Shown here piece after piece: positions 50,711 to 60,733 of a stretch of 64,000 bases of DNA. The notes beneath the pieces were generated by a model, which ran no database searches, was not told where the DNA came from, and saw only the letters and a program-made list of their open reading frames with translations. The stretch lies in the NCBI GenBank assembly GCA_944384125.1, contig CALWSF010000001.1:62001-126000 (forward strand). Direction: 5' to 3'. The stretch is from an uncultured Lachnospiraceae bacterium (GTDB taxonomy: Bacteria; Bacillota; Clostridia; Lachnospirales; Lachnospiraceae). Numbering within the stretch: the first letter of the stretch is position 1; the number at the start of each line of letters is the position of its first letter. A program made the position numbers and the translations under genes.

Positions 50711-51634
50711 ATGAGTCAGAAGCCAGTACTGGTTATTATGGCAGCCGGAATGGGGAGCAGATACGGAGGCTTAAAACAGATTGATCCGGTTGACAGAGAG
50801 GGCGATATGATTATTGACTTCTCTCTTTATGATGCCAAAGAGGCCGGATTTGATACTGTGATTTTTATTATCAAAAAATCGATAGAAAAAGAATTCAAAG
50901 AGCATATCGGGAATCGAATAGAAAAGCATATGAATGTAAAATATGTTTATCAGGAAAATGACAGGCTGCCGGAAGGCTTTTCAGTGCCTGAAGGACGGGT
51001 AAAGCCCTGGGGAACAGGACATGCTGTTCTGTGCTGCCGTGATATTATAGACGGGCCGTTTGCTGTGATTAATGCGGATGATTATTATGGAAAGACTGCA
51101 TTCAAGGCGATTTATGACAGACTTTCCGCTCAGGAGGACAATGACAGATATCAATATGCGATGGTAGGGTATCAGCTTTACAATACCCTCACGGAAAACG
51201 GGCATGTAGCCCGGGGGGTATGCAGTGTGGATGAACATGGAAAGCTTGAGGACATTCATGAGCGTACCCGCATTGAAAAACATGGAGACCGGGCGGAATT
51301 TACGGAAGATGAGGGTACAACCTGGGAATATCTTGGGCGTGATACCATAGTTTCCATGAATATGTGGGGATTTACCAAAAGCATTCTTGACGAACTTGAG
51401 ACACGCTTTGTGCCGTTTCTTGGCCGGGAGCTTCAGAAAAATCCCCAGAAATGTGAGTATTTCCTTCCGTTTATTGTGGATGAACTGTTAAAGGAAAATA
51501 AGGCTGAGGTAACGGTTCTTGAAAGCCCGGATCGCTGGTACGGTGTGACCTACAAAGAGGACAAAAAGATGGTAACACAGGCACTGCAGGCGATGAAAGA
51601 CAGCGGACTTTATCCTGCAATTTTATGGGGCTGA
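50711..51634 (+). CDS. Sugar-phosphate nucleotidyltransferase family protein (paralogue 2)
   Basis: 307 residues behind GGAGAGGAG. The nucleotide loop is 'VIMAAGMGSRYGGLKQI', followed by 'IGNRIEK', 'PWGTGHAVLCC' and 'VINADDYYGKTAF', all also found in the protein encoded at 414-1334 with roughly half of residues identical by eye. The loop here has the canonical two-Gly spacing (G-G-L-K-Q), unlike paralogue 1. The C-terminal half ('DTIVSMNMWGFTKSIL') contains the same W-G-[FL]-T element. The sugar substrate is unknown. It has its own leader, so the two copies are probably regulated differently. Confidence 0.82.
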   Translation: MSQKPVLVIMAAGMGSRYGGLKQIDPVDREGDMIIDFSLYDAKEAGFDTVIFIIKKSIEKEFKEHIGNRIEKHMNVKYVYQENDRLPEGFSVPEGRVKPWGTGHAVLCCRDIIDGPFAVINADDYYGKTAFKAIYDRLSAQEDNDRYQYAMVGYQLYNTLTENGHVARGVCSVDEHGKLEDIHERTRIEKHGDRAEFTEDEGTTWEYLGRDTIVSMNMWGFTKSILDELETRFVPFLGRELQKNPQKCEYFLPFIVDELLKENKAEVTVLESPDRWYGVTYKEDKKMVTQALQAMKDSGLYPAILWG

Positions 51635-51756
51635 GAAAATTGCATATTTGGAAAATGCCGTGCCTTCTGGCGGGACCTGCGGATGCGGACGGAGTATATT
51701 ATTTTTTCAGGAAACGCATAAAATAGAACATAGACGCAAAAAGAGAGGAAATGATT

Positions 51757-52950
51757 ATGGAAAGAGTATGGAAAAGTCTGCCGTTCAGGCTGATTCTGGG
51801 GGTTGTTATCGGCATAGGAGCCGGGCTTGTAGCCAATCGGGGCTTCATGCATGTGATTGTAACACTGAATTATATATGCGGCCAGCTGATATCCTTCTGT
51901 GTTCCGCTTATCATTATAGGGTTTATTGCCCCTTCTATTACAAAACTTGGGAAAAATGCATCCCGGATGCTTGGGATTGCTCTGGTGTTAGCGTATGTAT
52001 CTTCTATCGGAGCAGCGTTTTTTTCTATGTCTGCCGGCTATCTTCTGATTCCCGGAATGTCTGTTTCGCCTGCGACGGAAGGTTTGAGAGAACTTCCGGA
52101 TGTTGTGTTTCAGCTTAAGATTCCTCCCATTATGGAGGTTATGAGCGCACTGGTATTTTCTGTGCTTCTGGGACTTTCCGCCACATGGACAAAGGCGGAT
52201 ACGTTTATCCGTCTTTTAGATGAATTTCAGAAGATTGTTCTGGAGGTTGTAAAAAAGGTTGTAATACCGCTTCTTCCGTTCTATATTGCATTTACGTTCT
52301 GTTCACTGGCGTATGAAGGCTCCATTACAAAACAGTTCCCGGTTTTTGTGAAGGTTATCATCATTGTAATGGTGGGGCATTATATCTGGATGGCTCTTCT
52401 GTACGGTCTTGCCGGGCTTTATTCCGGACGGGATCCCAGAAAGGTTATCAGGCACTACGGTCCTGCCTATATTACGGCCGTGGGTACAATGTCTTCTGCA
52501 GCCACACTGGCGGTGGCTTTGGGCTGTGCGAGAAAAGCCGAGCCCACACTCCGGGATGATATGGTTGATTTCGGAATTCCCCTGTTTGCCAATGTGCATC
52601 TTTGCGGTTCTGTGCTGACAGAAGTGTTTTTTGTAATGACTGTGTCAAAAGTGCTTTACGGAACACTTCCCCCGCTGCCCACAATGATTCTTTTCTGTGT
52701 TCTTCTGGGAGTGTTTGCAGTGGGAGCGCCGGGAGTTCCGGGAGGGACGGTTATGGCATCTCTCGGTCTTATTACGGGAGTTCTTGGATTCGGAGATACA
52801 GGTACGGCACTTATGCTGACGATTTTTGCGCTGCAGGACAGTTTCGGAACAGCCTGCAATGTGACGGGAGACGGAGCACTGACACTGATGCTGACCGGCT
52901 ATGTGGAGAAGCATCATATTGAAAGACAGTCACTGCAGATTGACCTGTAA
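51757..52950 (+). CDS. Dicarboxylate/amino acid:cation symporter (SDF family)
   Basis: 397 residues from ATG 51757, which places AGAGAGG at an eight-nt distance; the ATG at 51751 is only two nt away from it. Around eight membrane helices plus two re-entrant loops: '[15 protein letters not shown]' is the serine-rich HP1 tip and '[24 protein letters not shown]' the HP2 region. The TM7/TM8 region contains '[19 protein letters not shown]', with the N-x-x-G-D substrate site. It takes up glutamate, aspartate, serine/threonine or dicarboxylates with Na+ or H+. The exact substrate is not resolvable. Confidence 0.9.
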   Translation: MERVWKSLPFRLILGVVIGIGAGLVANRGFMHVIVTLNYICGQLISFCVPLIIIGFIAPSITKLGKNASRMLGIALVLAYVSSIGAAFFSMSAGYLLIPGMSVSPATEGLRELPDVVFQLKIPPIMEVMSALVFSVLLGLSATWTKADTFIRLLDEFQKIVLEVVKKVVIPLLPFYIAFTFCSLAYEGSITKQFPVFVKVIIIVMVGHYIWMALLYGLAGLYSGRDPRKVIRHYGPAYITAVGTMSSAATLAVALGCARKAEPTLRDDMVDFGIPLFANVHLCGSVLTEVFFVMTVSKVLYGTLPPLPTMILFCVLLGVFAVGAPGVPGGTVMASLGLITGVLGFGDTGTALMLTIFALQDSFGTACNVTGDGALTLMLTGYVEKHHIERQSLQIDL

Positions 52951-52993
52951 AGGTCAGAAAATACGGGATGACAGAGAGAGGAATTATACGAAG

Positions 52994-53764
52994 ATGAAAA
53001 AATTGATTTCCTGGAATGTAAATGGCCTTCGCGCCTGTGTTGGAAAAGGTTTTCTGGATGTTTTCAGACAGCTGGATGCTGATATATTCTGTATTCAGGA
53101 GAGCAAAATGCAGGCGGGACAGCTGGAGCTTAAGCTGGACGGCTATTACCAGTACTGGAGTTATGCAGAAAAAAAGGGGTATTCAGGCACTGCGCTTTTT
53201 ACGAAGGAGGAGCCTCTTTCTGTCGCTTATGGTCTTGGCATAGAGCAGCATGATCACGAGGGCAGAGTTATTACGGCAGAGTTCCCTGATTATTATGTGG
53301 TAACATGTTATACACCTAATTCTCAGGAGGGACTCGCCAGACTTTCCTACAGGATGGAGTGGGAAGATGATTTCAGAAAATTCCTGAAAAAGCTGGAAGA
53401 AAAAAAACCGGTAATTTTCTGCGGCGATTTGAATGTGGCCCATCAGGAGATTGATCTGAAAAATCCTAAAACGAACAGAAAAAATGCCGGTTTTACAGAT
53501 GAGGAGAGGGAGAAATTCACACAGCTTCTGAATGCGGGGTTTATCGATACGTACCGCTATTTTTATCCTGACAGGGAAGGCATATATTCCTGGTGGTCGT
53601 ATCGTTTTAAAGCCCGGGAGAAAAATGCAGGATGGAGGATTGATTATTTCTGTGTTTCCAAATGTCTCGCTGATCGGCTGAAATCGGTCGAGATCCACAC
53701 GGAAATTATGGGATCTGATCACTGTCCGGTGGAACTTGAGATAAAGGAACGTGATGAAGCATGA
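52994..53764 (+). CDS. xth: Exodeoxyribonuclease III
   Basis: 256 residues from ATG 52994. It is an AP endonuclease and 3' exonuclease of base-excision repair. '[18 protein letters not shown]', '[13 protein letters not shown]' (metal Glu), '[19 protein letters not shown]', '[17 protein letters not shown]' and the terminal '[10 protein letters not shown]' (Asp-His pair) cover the whole ExoA/APE1 active site. An in-frame extension to 52901 would overlap the symporter gene. The second ABC-F gene starts within its stop codon (ATGA at 53761). Confidence 0.96.
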   Translation: MKKLISWNVNGLRACVGKGFLDVFRQLDADIFCIQESKMQAGQLELKLDGYYQYWSYAEKKGYSGTALFTKEEPLSVAYGLGIEQHDHEGRVITAEFPDYYVVTCYTPNSQEGLARLSYRMEWEDDFRKFLKKLEEKKPVIFCGDLNVAHQEIDLKNPKTNRKNAGFTDEEREKFTQLLNAGFIDTYRYFYPDREGIYSWWSYRFKAREKNAGWRIDYFCVSKCLADRLKSVEIHTEIMGSDHCPVELEIKERDEA

Positions 53765-55590
53765 ATTTAGTGACCGCAGAGCATCTGAAAAAAACATACA
53801 CGGAGCGTCAGCTTTTTAATGACGTATCTTTTTCTGTTAATGAAGGGGAAAAAATAGGGCTGATTGGAATTAACGGAACAGGAAAATCAACTCTTTTAAA
53901 AATAATAGCCGGTCTGGAAGAGCCGGATGAGGGAAGTGTGGTAAAGGCCAGAAATCTCTACATCCGTTATCTTCCGCAAAATCCTGTATTTGAGCCGGGG
54001 CAGACGGTTCTTGAATGTGTGCTGAGAGAAAATATGCAGCATGAGCATTCCTGGGATCTGGAGGGGGATGCAAAAAGCATTCTGAATCGCCTGGGAATTA
54101 CAGATTATCAGGCGAAGGTTGATACGCTGTCAGGTGGACAGAAAAAAAGAGTGGCTCTGGCCGGAGTCCTGCTGTCTTCGGCAGATCTTCTGATTCTGGA
54201 TGAACCGACCAATCATCTGGACAGCGATATGGCTGACTGGCTGGAAAATTATCTGAAGAAATTTCGCGGTGCCCTTCTGATGATCACGCACGATCGGTAT
54301 TTTCTGGACAGTGTTTCGAACCGGATTGTGGAGCTGGACAAGGGGGAACTGTACAGTTATCAGACAAATTATGCAGGATTTCTGGAGCTGAAAGCGGAGC
54401 GGCAGGCTATGGAGCAGGCAACAGAGCGCAAACGTCAGTCCATTCTCCGTACGGAGCTTGCCTGGATCCGGCGCGGAGCCCGGGCGCGCAGCACCAAGCA
54501 GAAAGGCCGGATTAAGCGTTTTGAGGAATTGAGCGCGGCGGAAGGCCCTGTGGCTGATGAGGCAGTTGAGATGAGCTCTGTCTCCAGCCGTCTGGGGCGT
54601 ACTACAATAGAGATATCTCATCTGAGAAAAGGGTATGGAAATCAGATTCTGATCGCTGATTTTTCGTATATTTTTCTTAAAAATGACAGAATCGGAATTG
54701 TGGGGCCCAACGGATGCGGAAAGTCAACACTCATGAAAATGATAGCGGGGTGGGTTCAGCCGGACTCCGGGAGCCGTACAATAGGCCAGACGGTAAAAAT
54801 GGGATATTTTTCTCAGGAAAATGAGGATATGGACGAAAGTCTCCGCGTGATAGATTATATAAAGGAGATAGCGGAATATGTACGCACGCCGGAGGGGCTT
54901 GTATCGGCATCTCAGATGCTGGAGCGTTTTCTTTTCCCTTCTCATGTGCAGTATACAGTAATCAGCAAGCTTTCAGGAGGCGAGCGGCGCCGGCTTTACC
55001 TGCTCAGAATTCTTATGAGTGCGCCTAACGTCCTTCTTCTCGACGAGCCGACAAATGATCTGGATATTGAAACGCTTACCATTCTCGAAGATTATCTGGA
55101 TCGGTTTGACGGGATTGTGATTGCTGTTTCTCATGATCGGTATTTTCTGGACAGAGTGGCGCGGCGGATATTTGCTTTTGAGGGGAATGGAGCGCTTCGT
55201 CAGTACGAGGGCGGTTATACGGATTATCAGGCGGCCAGACAGGAAGAACAAAGTGAGAGCGAGGGAGAACTGACCGGCGCCGGAAATGACCGAAAGTTAC
55301 CGGCATCATCCGGTACAGAGCGCCGGAAAGACGACGGACGCCGCCGTGAGAAAAAATTAAAGTTTTCTTATGTGGAGCAGCGGGAGTGGGAAACCATAGA
55401 AGCGGAGATTGAAAAACTGGAAGAGGAACTGGCAGAGCTTGAAAGACAGACGGAGGCATGTGCCAGTGATTACAGTGCGCTCAGTGAACTCATGAAAGAG
55501 AAGGAGGAGAAAGAGGCGCAGCTGGAGCAACGTATGGAACGCTGGATGTATTTAAATGATCTGGCGGAGCGGATAGAGGCACAGAAATAG
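53761..55590 (+). CDS. ABC-F family protein (Uup-like, with C-terminal coiled coil)
   Basis: 609 residues, two ABC domains without membrane segments. Walker A1 'GINGTGKST' and signature '[11 protein letters not shown]', then Walker A2 'GPNGCGKST' and signature '[11 protein letters not shown]', are all canonical, with 'DEPTNHLD' and 'DEPTNDLD' Walker B. After residue 500 comes a basic linker and a Glu/Lys-rich helix pair ('[21 protein letters not shown]'), the coiled coil typical of Uup/ABC-F type 1. It probably acts on ribosomes or branched DNA as Uup does. It overlaps the xth gene by 4 nt, a link to DNA repair by location. Confidence 0.93.
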   Translation: MNLVTAEHLKKTYTERQLFNDVSFSVNEGEKIGLIGINGTGKSTLLKIIAGLEEPDEGSVVKARNLYIRYLPQNPVFEPGQTVLECVLRENMQHEHSWDLEGDAKSILNRLGITDYQAKVDTLSGGQKKRVALAGVLLSSADLLILDEPTNHLDSDMADWLENYLKKFRGALLMITHDRYFLDSVSNRIVELDKGELYSYQTNYAGFLELKAERQAMEQATERKRQSILRTELAWIRRGARARSTKQKGRIKRFEELSAAEGPVADEAVEMSSVSSRLGRTTIEISHLRKGYGNQILIADFSYIFLKNDRIGIVGPNGCGKSTLMKMIAGWVQPDSGSRTIGQTVKMGYFSQENEDMDESLRVIDYIKEIAEYVRTPEGLVSASQMLERFLFPSHVQYTVISKLSGGERRRLYLLRILMSAPNVLLLDEPTNDLDIETLTILEDYLDRFDGIVIAVSHDRYFLDRVARRIFAFEGNGALRQYEGGYTDYQAARQEEQSESEGELTGAGNDRKLPASSGTERRKDDGRRREKKLKFSYVEQREWETIEAEIEKLEEELAELERQTEACASDYSALSELMKEKEEKEAQLEQRMERWMYLNDLAERIEAQK

Positions 55591-55618
55591 GAGTCGGTGC
55601 CGGATTGGAGAGGGACGA

Positions 55619-57520
55619 GTGAAAGCAGATAAACTGGTCAGAAGGACAGCAGAATACAGAAGTTATATTCCGGGTGTCACAAAGATTCAAGGCGGAGTCC
55701 ACATCTGTGTAAAGAGCTCGGGAGAGGAGCTCAGTCTGGTTATTTGTGAGGAGGGAAAGCGGGGCAGGAAGCAAATTCCATTTTCTCCGGATGATCGGAT
55801 CGGCGATATATGGACGATGGAACTTATGGGCGAAGATTTTTCGGGTCTCATATACTGTCTGGAAGAGGACGGCAAAGAGGTGCCGGATCCCTGCGGGAAG
55901 GAGTTTGCCGGACGGGAGCGCTGGGGAGATTCCAGGCAGGCCAAAAAGACAGCATATACACGCCTGGTTTGTGAGGACTATGACTGGGAAGGCGATCGTC
56001 CTCTTAAGCATTCCTATAATGAGACGATTCTCTATCGTCTCCATGTAAGGGGATTTACAAAACATCCCTCATCCCGGACTGAAAACAGGGGAACATTTCA
56101 GGCGATAACTGAAAAGATACCATACCTGAAGAATCTGGGTGTTACAGCTGTGGAACTCATGCCGCCCAATGAATTTACAGAGGTTCTCATGGAAAATGGA
56201 GCGGATGGCAATCCGTATGCTACGGGCGAGCCTACAGGAAAGATAAATTACTGGGGATATGGGGAAAGCTGGCTTTTTGCGCCGAAGAGCGCATATGCTT
56301 CGGGAGCAGAAAAACATGCGGTGCGGGAGTTCAGGGATCTCGTAAAAGAACTTCACAGAAACGGAATTGAAATTGTGATAGAGCTGTATTTCACAGGAAA
56401 AGAGGGGACAGCTCTCATTCAGGAGGCCGTGAGAAGCTGGGTATATGACTTTCATGTGGATGGGATTCATCTGACAGGCGCTGTACCGGCGGATATTCTG
56501 GCGGATGATCCTCTGCTGGCTGACACAAAGCTGTTTGCACTGTCCTGGAATGGCAGAGAATGCGGGGAAAAGGTGCACGGCAGAAGGCATCTGGCGGAGT
56601 ATAATGACGGGTTTATGATTGATATGAGGAGAGTCCTCAAAGGCGATGAAGATCAGATAAGCGGTCTGATTTTCAGAAACCGGCGCAATCCGGCCGGCTT
56701 TGGTGTGATTAATTACATGGCCAACACAAACAGCCTGACGATGATGGACATGGTGTCCTATGAGAGAAAGCACAACGAGGCAAATGGCGAGGGGAACCGG
56801 GACGGAAGCGATTATAATTATACGTGGAACTGTGGGGCTGAGGGCCCGTCACGCAAGAAAAAAATTCTGCAGATGAGGCGAAAACAGCTGAGAAATGCGT
56901 TTGTACTGCTTTTTCTGAGTCAGGGGACGCCTCTGATTCAGGCGGGGGATGAGTTTGGGGATTCCGCCGGCGGAAATAATAATGCATACTGCCAGGATAA
57001 TTCTGTTTCGTGGCTGAACTGGGATCTTCTGGAGTCCAACCGGGATATTTTTGAATTCGTAAAATATATGATCGAATTTCGCAAAAAGCATTCCGTGTTT
57101 CACATGGATGTAGAGCCTAAGAACATTGACTATCTGGCGTGCGGGCATCCGGATGTTTCCTATCACGGAGTAAAAGCGTGGTGTCCGGAGTTTGAAAATT
57201 TCCGCCGTCAGCTGGGAATCATGTACTGCGGCGAATATGGACGCAGAGAGGGGAATGCTCCGGATGATTATTTCTTTGTGGCATACAATATGCACTGGGA
57301 ACCGCATGAATTTGCACTTCCCAAGCTTCCCAAGGAACAGTACTGGCACATCTGTCTGAATACAGATGACGATGAAATAAATGGAATATATGGCGATGGA
57401 ATGCAGCCGCGTCCGGAAAATCAGAAACAGTTTCTGGTGCCTTCCAGGAGTATTGTGGTTTTTCGGGGACTTGAGGACAAAAAGGAGGCGGCTGTCTCAG
57501 GGAAAGGATTGGAAGAATGA
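55619..57520 (+). CDS. GlgX/isoamylase-like GH13 protein lacking catalytic residues (pseudoenzyme)
   Basis: 633 residues with a GTG start and GGAGAGGG upstream. The architecture is that of glycogen debranching enzyme: an N-terminal beta domain, 'NETILYRLHVRGFTKHP', 'GVTAVELMPPNEF', 'NYWGYGESWLFAPKSAYAS', 'KHNEANGEGNRDGSDYNYTWNCG' and 'SQGTPLIQAGDEFGDSAGG'. The catalytic blocks are replaced: region I reads 'IVIELYFTGKEG' instead of D-V-V-x-N-H; region II 'DGIHLTGA' puts Thr286 at the nucleophile and His284 at the invariant Arg; the acid/base site in 'FALSWNG' is Leu308; region IV 'NTNSLT' replaces H-D. It is intact as an ORF, so a binding or regulatory role is more likely than decay. The next gene overlaps by 4 nt. 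Confidence 0.85.
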   Translation: MKADKLVRRTAEYRSYIPGVTKIQGGVHICVKSSGEELSLVICEEGKRGRKQIPFSPDDRIGDIWTMELMGEDFSGLIYCLEEDGKEVPDPCGKEFAGRERWGDSRQAKKTAYTRLVCEDYDWEGDRPLKHSYNETILYRLHVRGFTKHPSSRTENRGTFQAITEKIPYLKNLGVTAVELMPPNEFTEVLMENGADGNPYATGEPTGKINYWGYGESWLFAPKSAYASGAEKHAVREFRDLVKELHRNGIEIVIELYFTGKEGTALIQEAVRSWVYDFHVDGIHLTGAVPADILADDPLLADTKLFALSWNGRECGEKVHGRRHLAEYNDGFMIDMRRVLKGDEDQISGLIFRNRRNPAGFGVINYMANTNSLTMMDMVSYERKHNEANGEGNRDGSDYNYTWNCGAEGPSRKKKILQMRRKQLRNAFVLLFLSQGTPLIQAGDEFGDSAGGNNNAYCQDNSVSWLNWDLLESNRDIFEFVKYMIEFRKKHSVFHMDVEPKNIDYLACGHPDVSYHGVKAWCPEFENFRRQLGIMYCGEYGRREGNAPDDYFFVAYNMHWEPHEFALPKLPKEQYWHICLNTDDDEINGIYGDGMQPRPENQKQFLVPSRSIVVFRGLEDKKEAAVSGKGLEE

Positions 57521-58749
57521 CAGCAATTCCGGGATACAGATTATTGACATTGGGTCTGACGGCTGTTTTGACGGCGGGATTTTTATTTGCACCTTTACAG
57601 GGGAAGAAGGAAGAAACTCCGGTAGAGGCGTTTTCGGCAGGACCGGGTTTTGAGGCAATGCATTATTCGGATTCTTATGCAGTTTACCAGTGGGCACTTT
57701 GCAATACAGGCATTCTCAAGCTGGTGCCCAATGCAAAAAACCTTCCGGATAATACAGATACGGATGGCAGCAGCGCAGGACCTGCATGGGAGAGCGGTGC
57801 CGCGCTTACATCGGTGTCGGGGATTGATCTGAATATTGAAGCTGCCTGGAAGAAATATGATGCAAGGCCGGAAAAACGTCAGGTGGTTGTGGCGCTGATA
57901 GATACGGGGGTGGATTACACCCATCCGGAACTGGCAGATGCAGTCTGGATTAATTCTGATGAAATTGCCGGGGACGGGATTGATAATGACGGAAACGGCT
58001 ATGTGGACGATGTATACGGCTGGAATTTCTATGATAATAATAACCATGTGTTCACAGGCAGTGACGACAGGCATGGAACTCATTCGGCGGGGACTATAGC
58101 AGCAGCCCGGGACGGGATAGGAACAGTCGGAATATGTGACAGTGATTATGTAAAAATCATGGTTATAAAGACGCTGGGAACGTCTGCCGGCGTGGGGACG
58201 GCTTCTGATGTGATTAAAGCTATTGAGTACGCCCAGGCGAACGGTGCAGTCATCTGTAATCTCAGTTTCGGAACTGCGAAATACAGTGAGGAGCTGTATC
58301 AGACTATGAAAAATTCCGGAATGCTTTTTATCGTGGCAGCCGGCAATGGAGACGAATCCGGCAGGGGATATGACATTGACGGCGAACCGGTATATCCGGC
58401 CAGCTTTGATTTGGACAATATTATTTCGGTTGCAAATCTGCAGTTTGACGGCAATCTGGATAAAGCATCAAATTTCGGGGTCAAAAGTGTCGATCTGGCT
58501 GCTCCGGGAAATTACATACTGAGCACTACTTCCGGCGGAGGGTATGGATATATGAGCGGCACATCGATGGCAGCGCCCATGGTAACGGGAGCTGCGGCAA
58601 TGCTGTATTCCTATGATACATCTCTTTCGGTTACTGATATAAAAGGCCGGCTTTTAAATTCTGTGCACCGTTTAAGCTCCCTTCAGGGAAAGACGGCAAC
58701 AGGAGGAATGCTGGATATATCTGCAGCCTTTGCTCTGTCAGAAAATTAG
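57517..58749 (+). CDS. Subtilisin-like serine protease (S8), secreted
   Basis: 410 residues. The N-terminus has one hydrophobic helix (about 9-27, 'LTLGLTAVLTAGFLFA'), so the protein is exported or anchored. The catalytic triad is complete: Asp in 'VVALIDTGVDYTHPE' (about residue 129), His in 'DRHGTHSAGTIAA' and Ser in 'MSGTSMAAPMVTGA', with the oxyanion Asn in 'FIVAAGNGDES'. A Ca-binding-like insert, 'GDGIDNDGNGYVDDVYGWNF', is typical of clostridial S8 members. It has a short prodomain of about 90 residues. Start and stop overlap with the GlgX-like gene (ATGA). Confidence 0.92.
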   Translation: MTAIPGYRLLTLGLTAVLTAGFLFAPLQGKKEETPVEAFSAGPGFEAMHYSDSYAVYQWALCNTGILKLVPNAKNLPDNTDTDGSSAGPAWESGAALTSVSGIDLNIEAAWKKYDARPEKRQVVVALIDTGVDYTHPELADAVWINSDEIAGDGIDNDGNGYVDDVYGWNFYDNNNHVFTGSDDRHGTHSAGTIAAARDGIGTVGICDSDYVKIMVIKTLGTSAGVGTASDVIKAIEYAQANGAVICNLSFGTAKYSEELYQTMKNSGMLFIVAAGNGDESGRGYDIDGEPVYPASFDLDNIISVANLQFDGNLDKASNFGVKSVDLAAPGNYILSTTSGGGYGYMSGTSMAAPMVTGAAAMLYSYDTSLSVTDIKGRLLNSVHRLSSLQGKTATGGMLDISAAFALSEN

Positions 58750-58854
58750 CGTTTCAGGTTTGAGAGGCGAAATATGAAAAACAAAAAATTATCTTGAATC
58801 AGCCGGAATTATGTGCTAGTATAAATGTGACAAGTAAATAACAAAACATATAAA

Positions 58855-58966
58855 TTCTTCGGGGCAGGGTGCGATTCCCTACCGGCGGTACAGTCCGCGA
58901 ACCGCTTTGGCGGCCGATTCGGTGCAATTCCGAAACCGACAGTATAGTCTGGATGAGAGAAGAGGT
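58855..58966 (+). promoter_or_regulatory. FMN riboswitch (RFN element) upstream of ribU
   Basis: RFN blocks are in order: TTCTTCGGGGCAGGGTG (from 58855), ATTCCCTACCGGCGGTA, AGTCCGCGA, GGTGCAATTCCGAAACCGACAG in part, and AGTCTGGATGAGAGAAGA, closing the helix near 58966. It controls a riboflavin uptake gene through the terminator at 59025. A promoter with TTGAAT (58794-58799) and TAGTAT (58817-58822) lies upstream. The rest of the 433-bp gap between the protease and ribU carries this element. Confidence 0.95.
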
Positions 58967-59024
58967 TGGAGTCAGCATAGTATTTCCGTTGTATCGGAAA
59001 GTGCAAAGTCCGGCAGAAATTCTT

Positions 59025-59052
59025 CCCAGGTCCCTGAGACCTGGGTTTTTTT
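59025..59052 (+). terminator. FMN-riboswitch-controlled terminator
   Basis: CCCAGGTC (59025-59032) pairs with GACCTGGG (59038-59045) over a five-base loop and is followed by TTTTTTT. Confidence 0.92.
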
Positions 59053-59181
59053 GAGATAAATGTGGATTTTGCTGCGAGATAAAGAGTTTCCGGATTGCGA
59101 AAGAGCGCGGTAAATAAGGAAGCTTTTGAGATGGACGGACTCCCCTTCGGAGAATTTGAAAATCGGAAGGAGTATGGGAGT

Positions 59182-59823
59182 ATGAATACGAGAAATGGAA
59201 GAACAACAGGTGCGGGTGCGTCGGGATGGAGCATACAGAAGCTGATTTACACAGGCATGCTGGCGGCGGTTGCCGGCGTTCTGATGTCGCTGGAGTTTTC
59301 CGTTCCCATGATGCCGCCTTTTTATAAGGTGGATTTCAGCGATGTGCCGTCGGTTGTCGCGGTTTTTCTTATGGGACCGGTTGCAGGAGCCTGTGTGGAA
59401 GTTATCAAAATTCTGATCAAACTGTTTACAGTGGGAACCAACTCCATGTATGTGGGAGAGCTGGCCAATCTGATTGGAGTGATTTTGTATGTCGGACCCC
59501 TTTGGTATTTCTATAAGAAACTGGGCGGTACAAGACGTGCGGCAGTAGAAGCGCTTCTTATCAGTATTGTGATTCGGACCGGGTTTGCCTGCTTTACAAA
59601 CGCATTCATTACCCTGCCGCTTTATGCAAAGGCAATGAGTCTCCCGCTGGATGAGGTTATCCGAATGGTGGCAGCAGTTAATCCTGCAATTAAGGATCTC
59701 AATGGTTTTATTATTCTGGCAACCATTCCGTTTAACGTATTGAAAATCGGCCTTAATTATGTGGTGGGACACCTGCTCTACAACCGTCTGCTGGCAGCCC
59801 GTGTGGTTCCCAAGACAGTATAG
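59182..59823 (+). CDS. ribU: ECF transporter riboflavin-binding S component
   Basis: 213 residues from ATG 59182 with AAGGAG nine nt upstream. Six hydrophobic helices follow an 18-residue polar start. 'AVAGVLMSLEFSVPMMPPFYKVDFSDVPSVVA' is the typical RibU loop region between helices 1 and 2, and 'GPVAGACVEVIKILIKLF' matches the energising-module contact helix. It binds riboflavin and works with a shared EcfA/A'/T module that is not encoded here. The FMN riboswitch upstream confirms the substrate. The longer frame from 59095 lacks a ribosome site. Confidence 0.93.
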   Translation: MNTRNGRTTGAGASGWSIQKLIYTGMLAAVAGVLMSLEFSVPMMPPFYKVDFSDVPSVVAVFLMGPVAGACVEVIKILIKLFTVGTNSMYVGELANLIGVILYVGPLWYFYKKLGGTRRAAVEALLISIVIRTGFACFTNAFITLPLYAKAMSLPLDEVIRMVAAVNPAIKDLNGFIILATIPFNVLKIGLNYVVGHLLYNRLLAARVVPKTV

Positions 59824-59851
59824 CAGTTAAATAAGACAGGACTATTCTGCG

Positions 59852-59875
59852 GGGCGCTGCAAGGGAGCAGCGCCC
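59852..59875 (+). terminator. GC-rich hairpin after ribU
   Basis: GGGCGCTG (59852-59859) pairs with CAGCGCCC (59868-59875). No T run follows, so it may be an mRNA 3' end stabiliser rather than a terminator. Confidence 0.35.
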
Positions 59876-59925
59876 TGCGGCTGTTCAGGTGTTATATGAC
59901 AGAGGAAAGGAAGGCAGATACAGAA

Positions 59926-60720
59926 ATGATACGAAATTACCGCGATTTAACACGGCAGGAAATGGAACAGGTAGACAGGGAGAACACAATTGTTCTGATC
60001 CCTCTGGGGGCTCTGGAGCAGCATGGAAATCAGGCGCCCCTGGGAACAGATGATATTATTGCAGAAGCTATGGTAAAGGAGATAGAAAAGGCGCTGGAGG
60101 CCGAGGGAGAAAAGGATTTTCCCATGCTGGTATTTCCTGTCATGCCCATTGGTCTCAGTACCGAGCACAGAAATTTCTGCGGTTCTGTCACACTGCGTCC
60201 GGACACGTACTACCATATGCTCTATGATATAAGTGTCAGTCTGGCGCATCACGGCTTTAAGAAACTGGCATTTCTGGTGTGTCATGGGGGGAATGCTCCC
60301 ATTGTACAGATTTTGAGCAGAGAGCTGAGAAGTGAGCTGGGGATTTCGCCGTTTATTCTCACATCGGGCGCTTTCAGCCATCCTGATGTGACGGCCACTA
60401 TTTCTCCGGGAAATATATGGGATTTTCATGGGGGAGAGATGGAGACTTCCATGGTTATGGCTGTGGATGAGAGCCTGGTTAAGCTGGAGCTGTCAGAAGC
60501 AGGGATTCCAACAGCTTTTGAACATAACAGGGCTTTGAAGCCTTATGGAAATGTTTCAATCGGATGGATATCGGAAGACTGGAAAACGAAGGATGGAAAA
60601 CCCATCGGAATCGGCGGCGATCCGTCAGGAGCAACCGCAGAGAAAGGAAAAATCATTCTTGAAACGAGTGCGAAGGTTCTGATTCCGGGACTGAAAGAGA
60701 TTAGGGAATGGAAAGACTGA
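59926..60720 (+). CDS. Creatininase-family amidohydrolase
   Basis: 264 residues from ATG 59926, chosen for GGAAGG 11 nt upstream; ATG 59896 is in frame but has only a weak site. 'VLIPLGALEQHGNQAPLGTDDIIAEA' carries the Glu-x-His and Asp metal ligands, 'STEHRNFCGSVTLRPDTYY' the substrate loop, 'FLVCHGGNAPIV' the conserved His/Gly and 'DFHGGEMETSM' the final Glu. Members hydrolyse creatinine or act in formamide/riboflavin-like pathways (for example ArfB). ribU next door makes a flavin-related role worth considering, but substrate specificity cannot be read from sequence. Confidence 0.88.
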   Translation: MIRNYRDLTRQEMEQVDRENTIVLIPLGALEQHGNQAPLGTDDIIAEAMVKEIEKALEAEGEKDFPMLVFPVMPIGLSTEHRNFCGSVTLRPDTYYHMLYDISVSLAHHGFKKLAFLVCHGGNAPIVQILSRELRSELGISPFILTSGAFSHPDVTATISPGNIWDFHGGEMETSMVMAVDESLVKLELSEAGIPTAFEHNRALKPYGNVSIGWISEDWKTKDGKPIGIGGDPSGATAEKGKIILETSAKVLIPGLKEIREWKD

Positions 60721-60733
60721 CAGAATAATAAAA

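Noticed and set aside
59095-59181. Upstream in-frame extension of ribU
   Set aside because: No ribosome site, and the added residues are not hydrophobic or conserved-looking; AAGGAG precedes the internal ATG.
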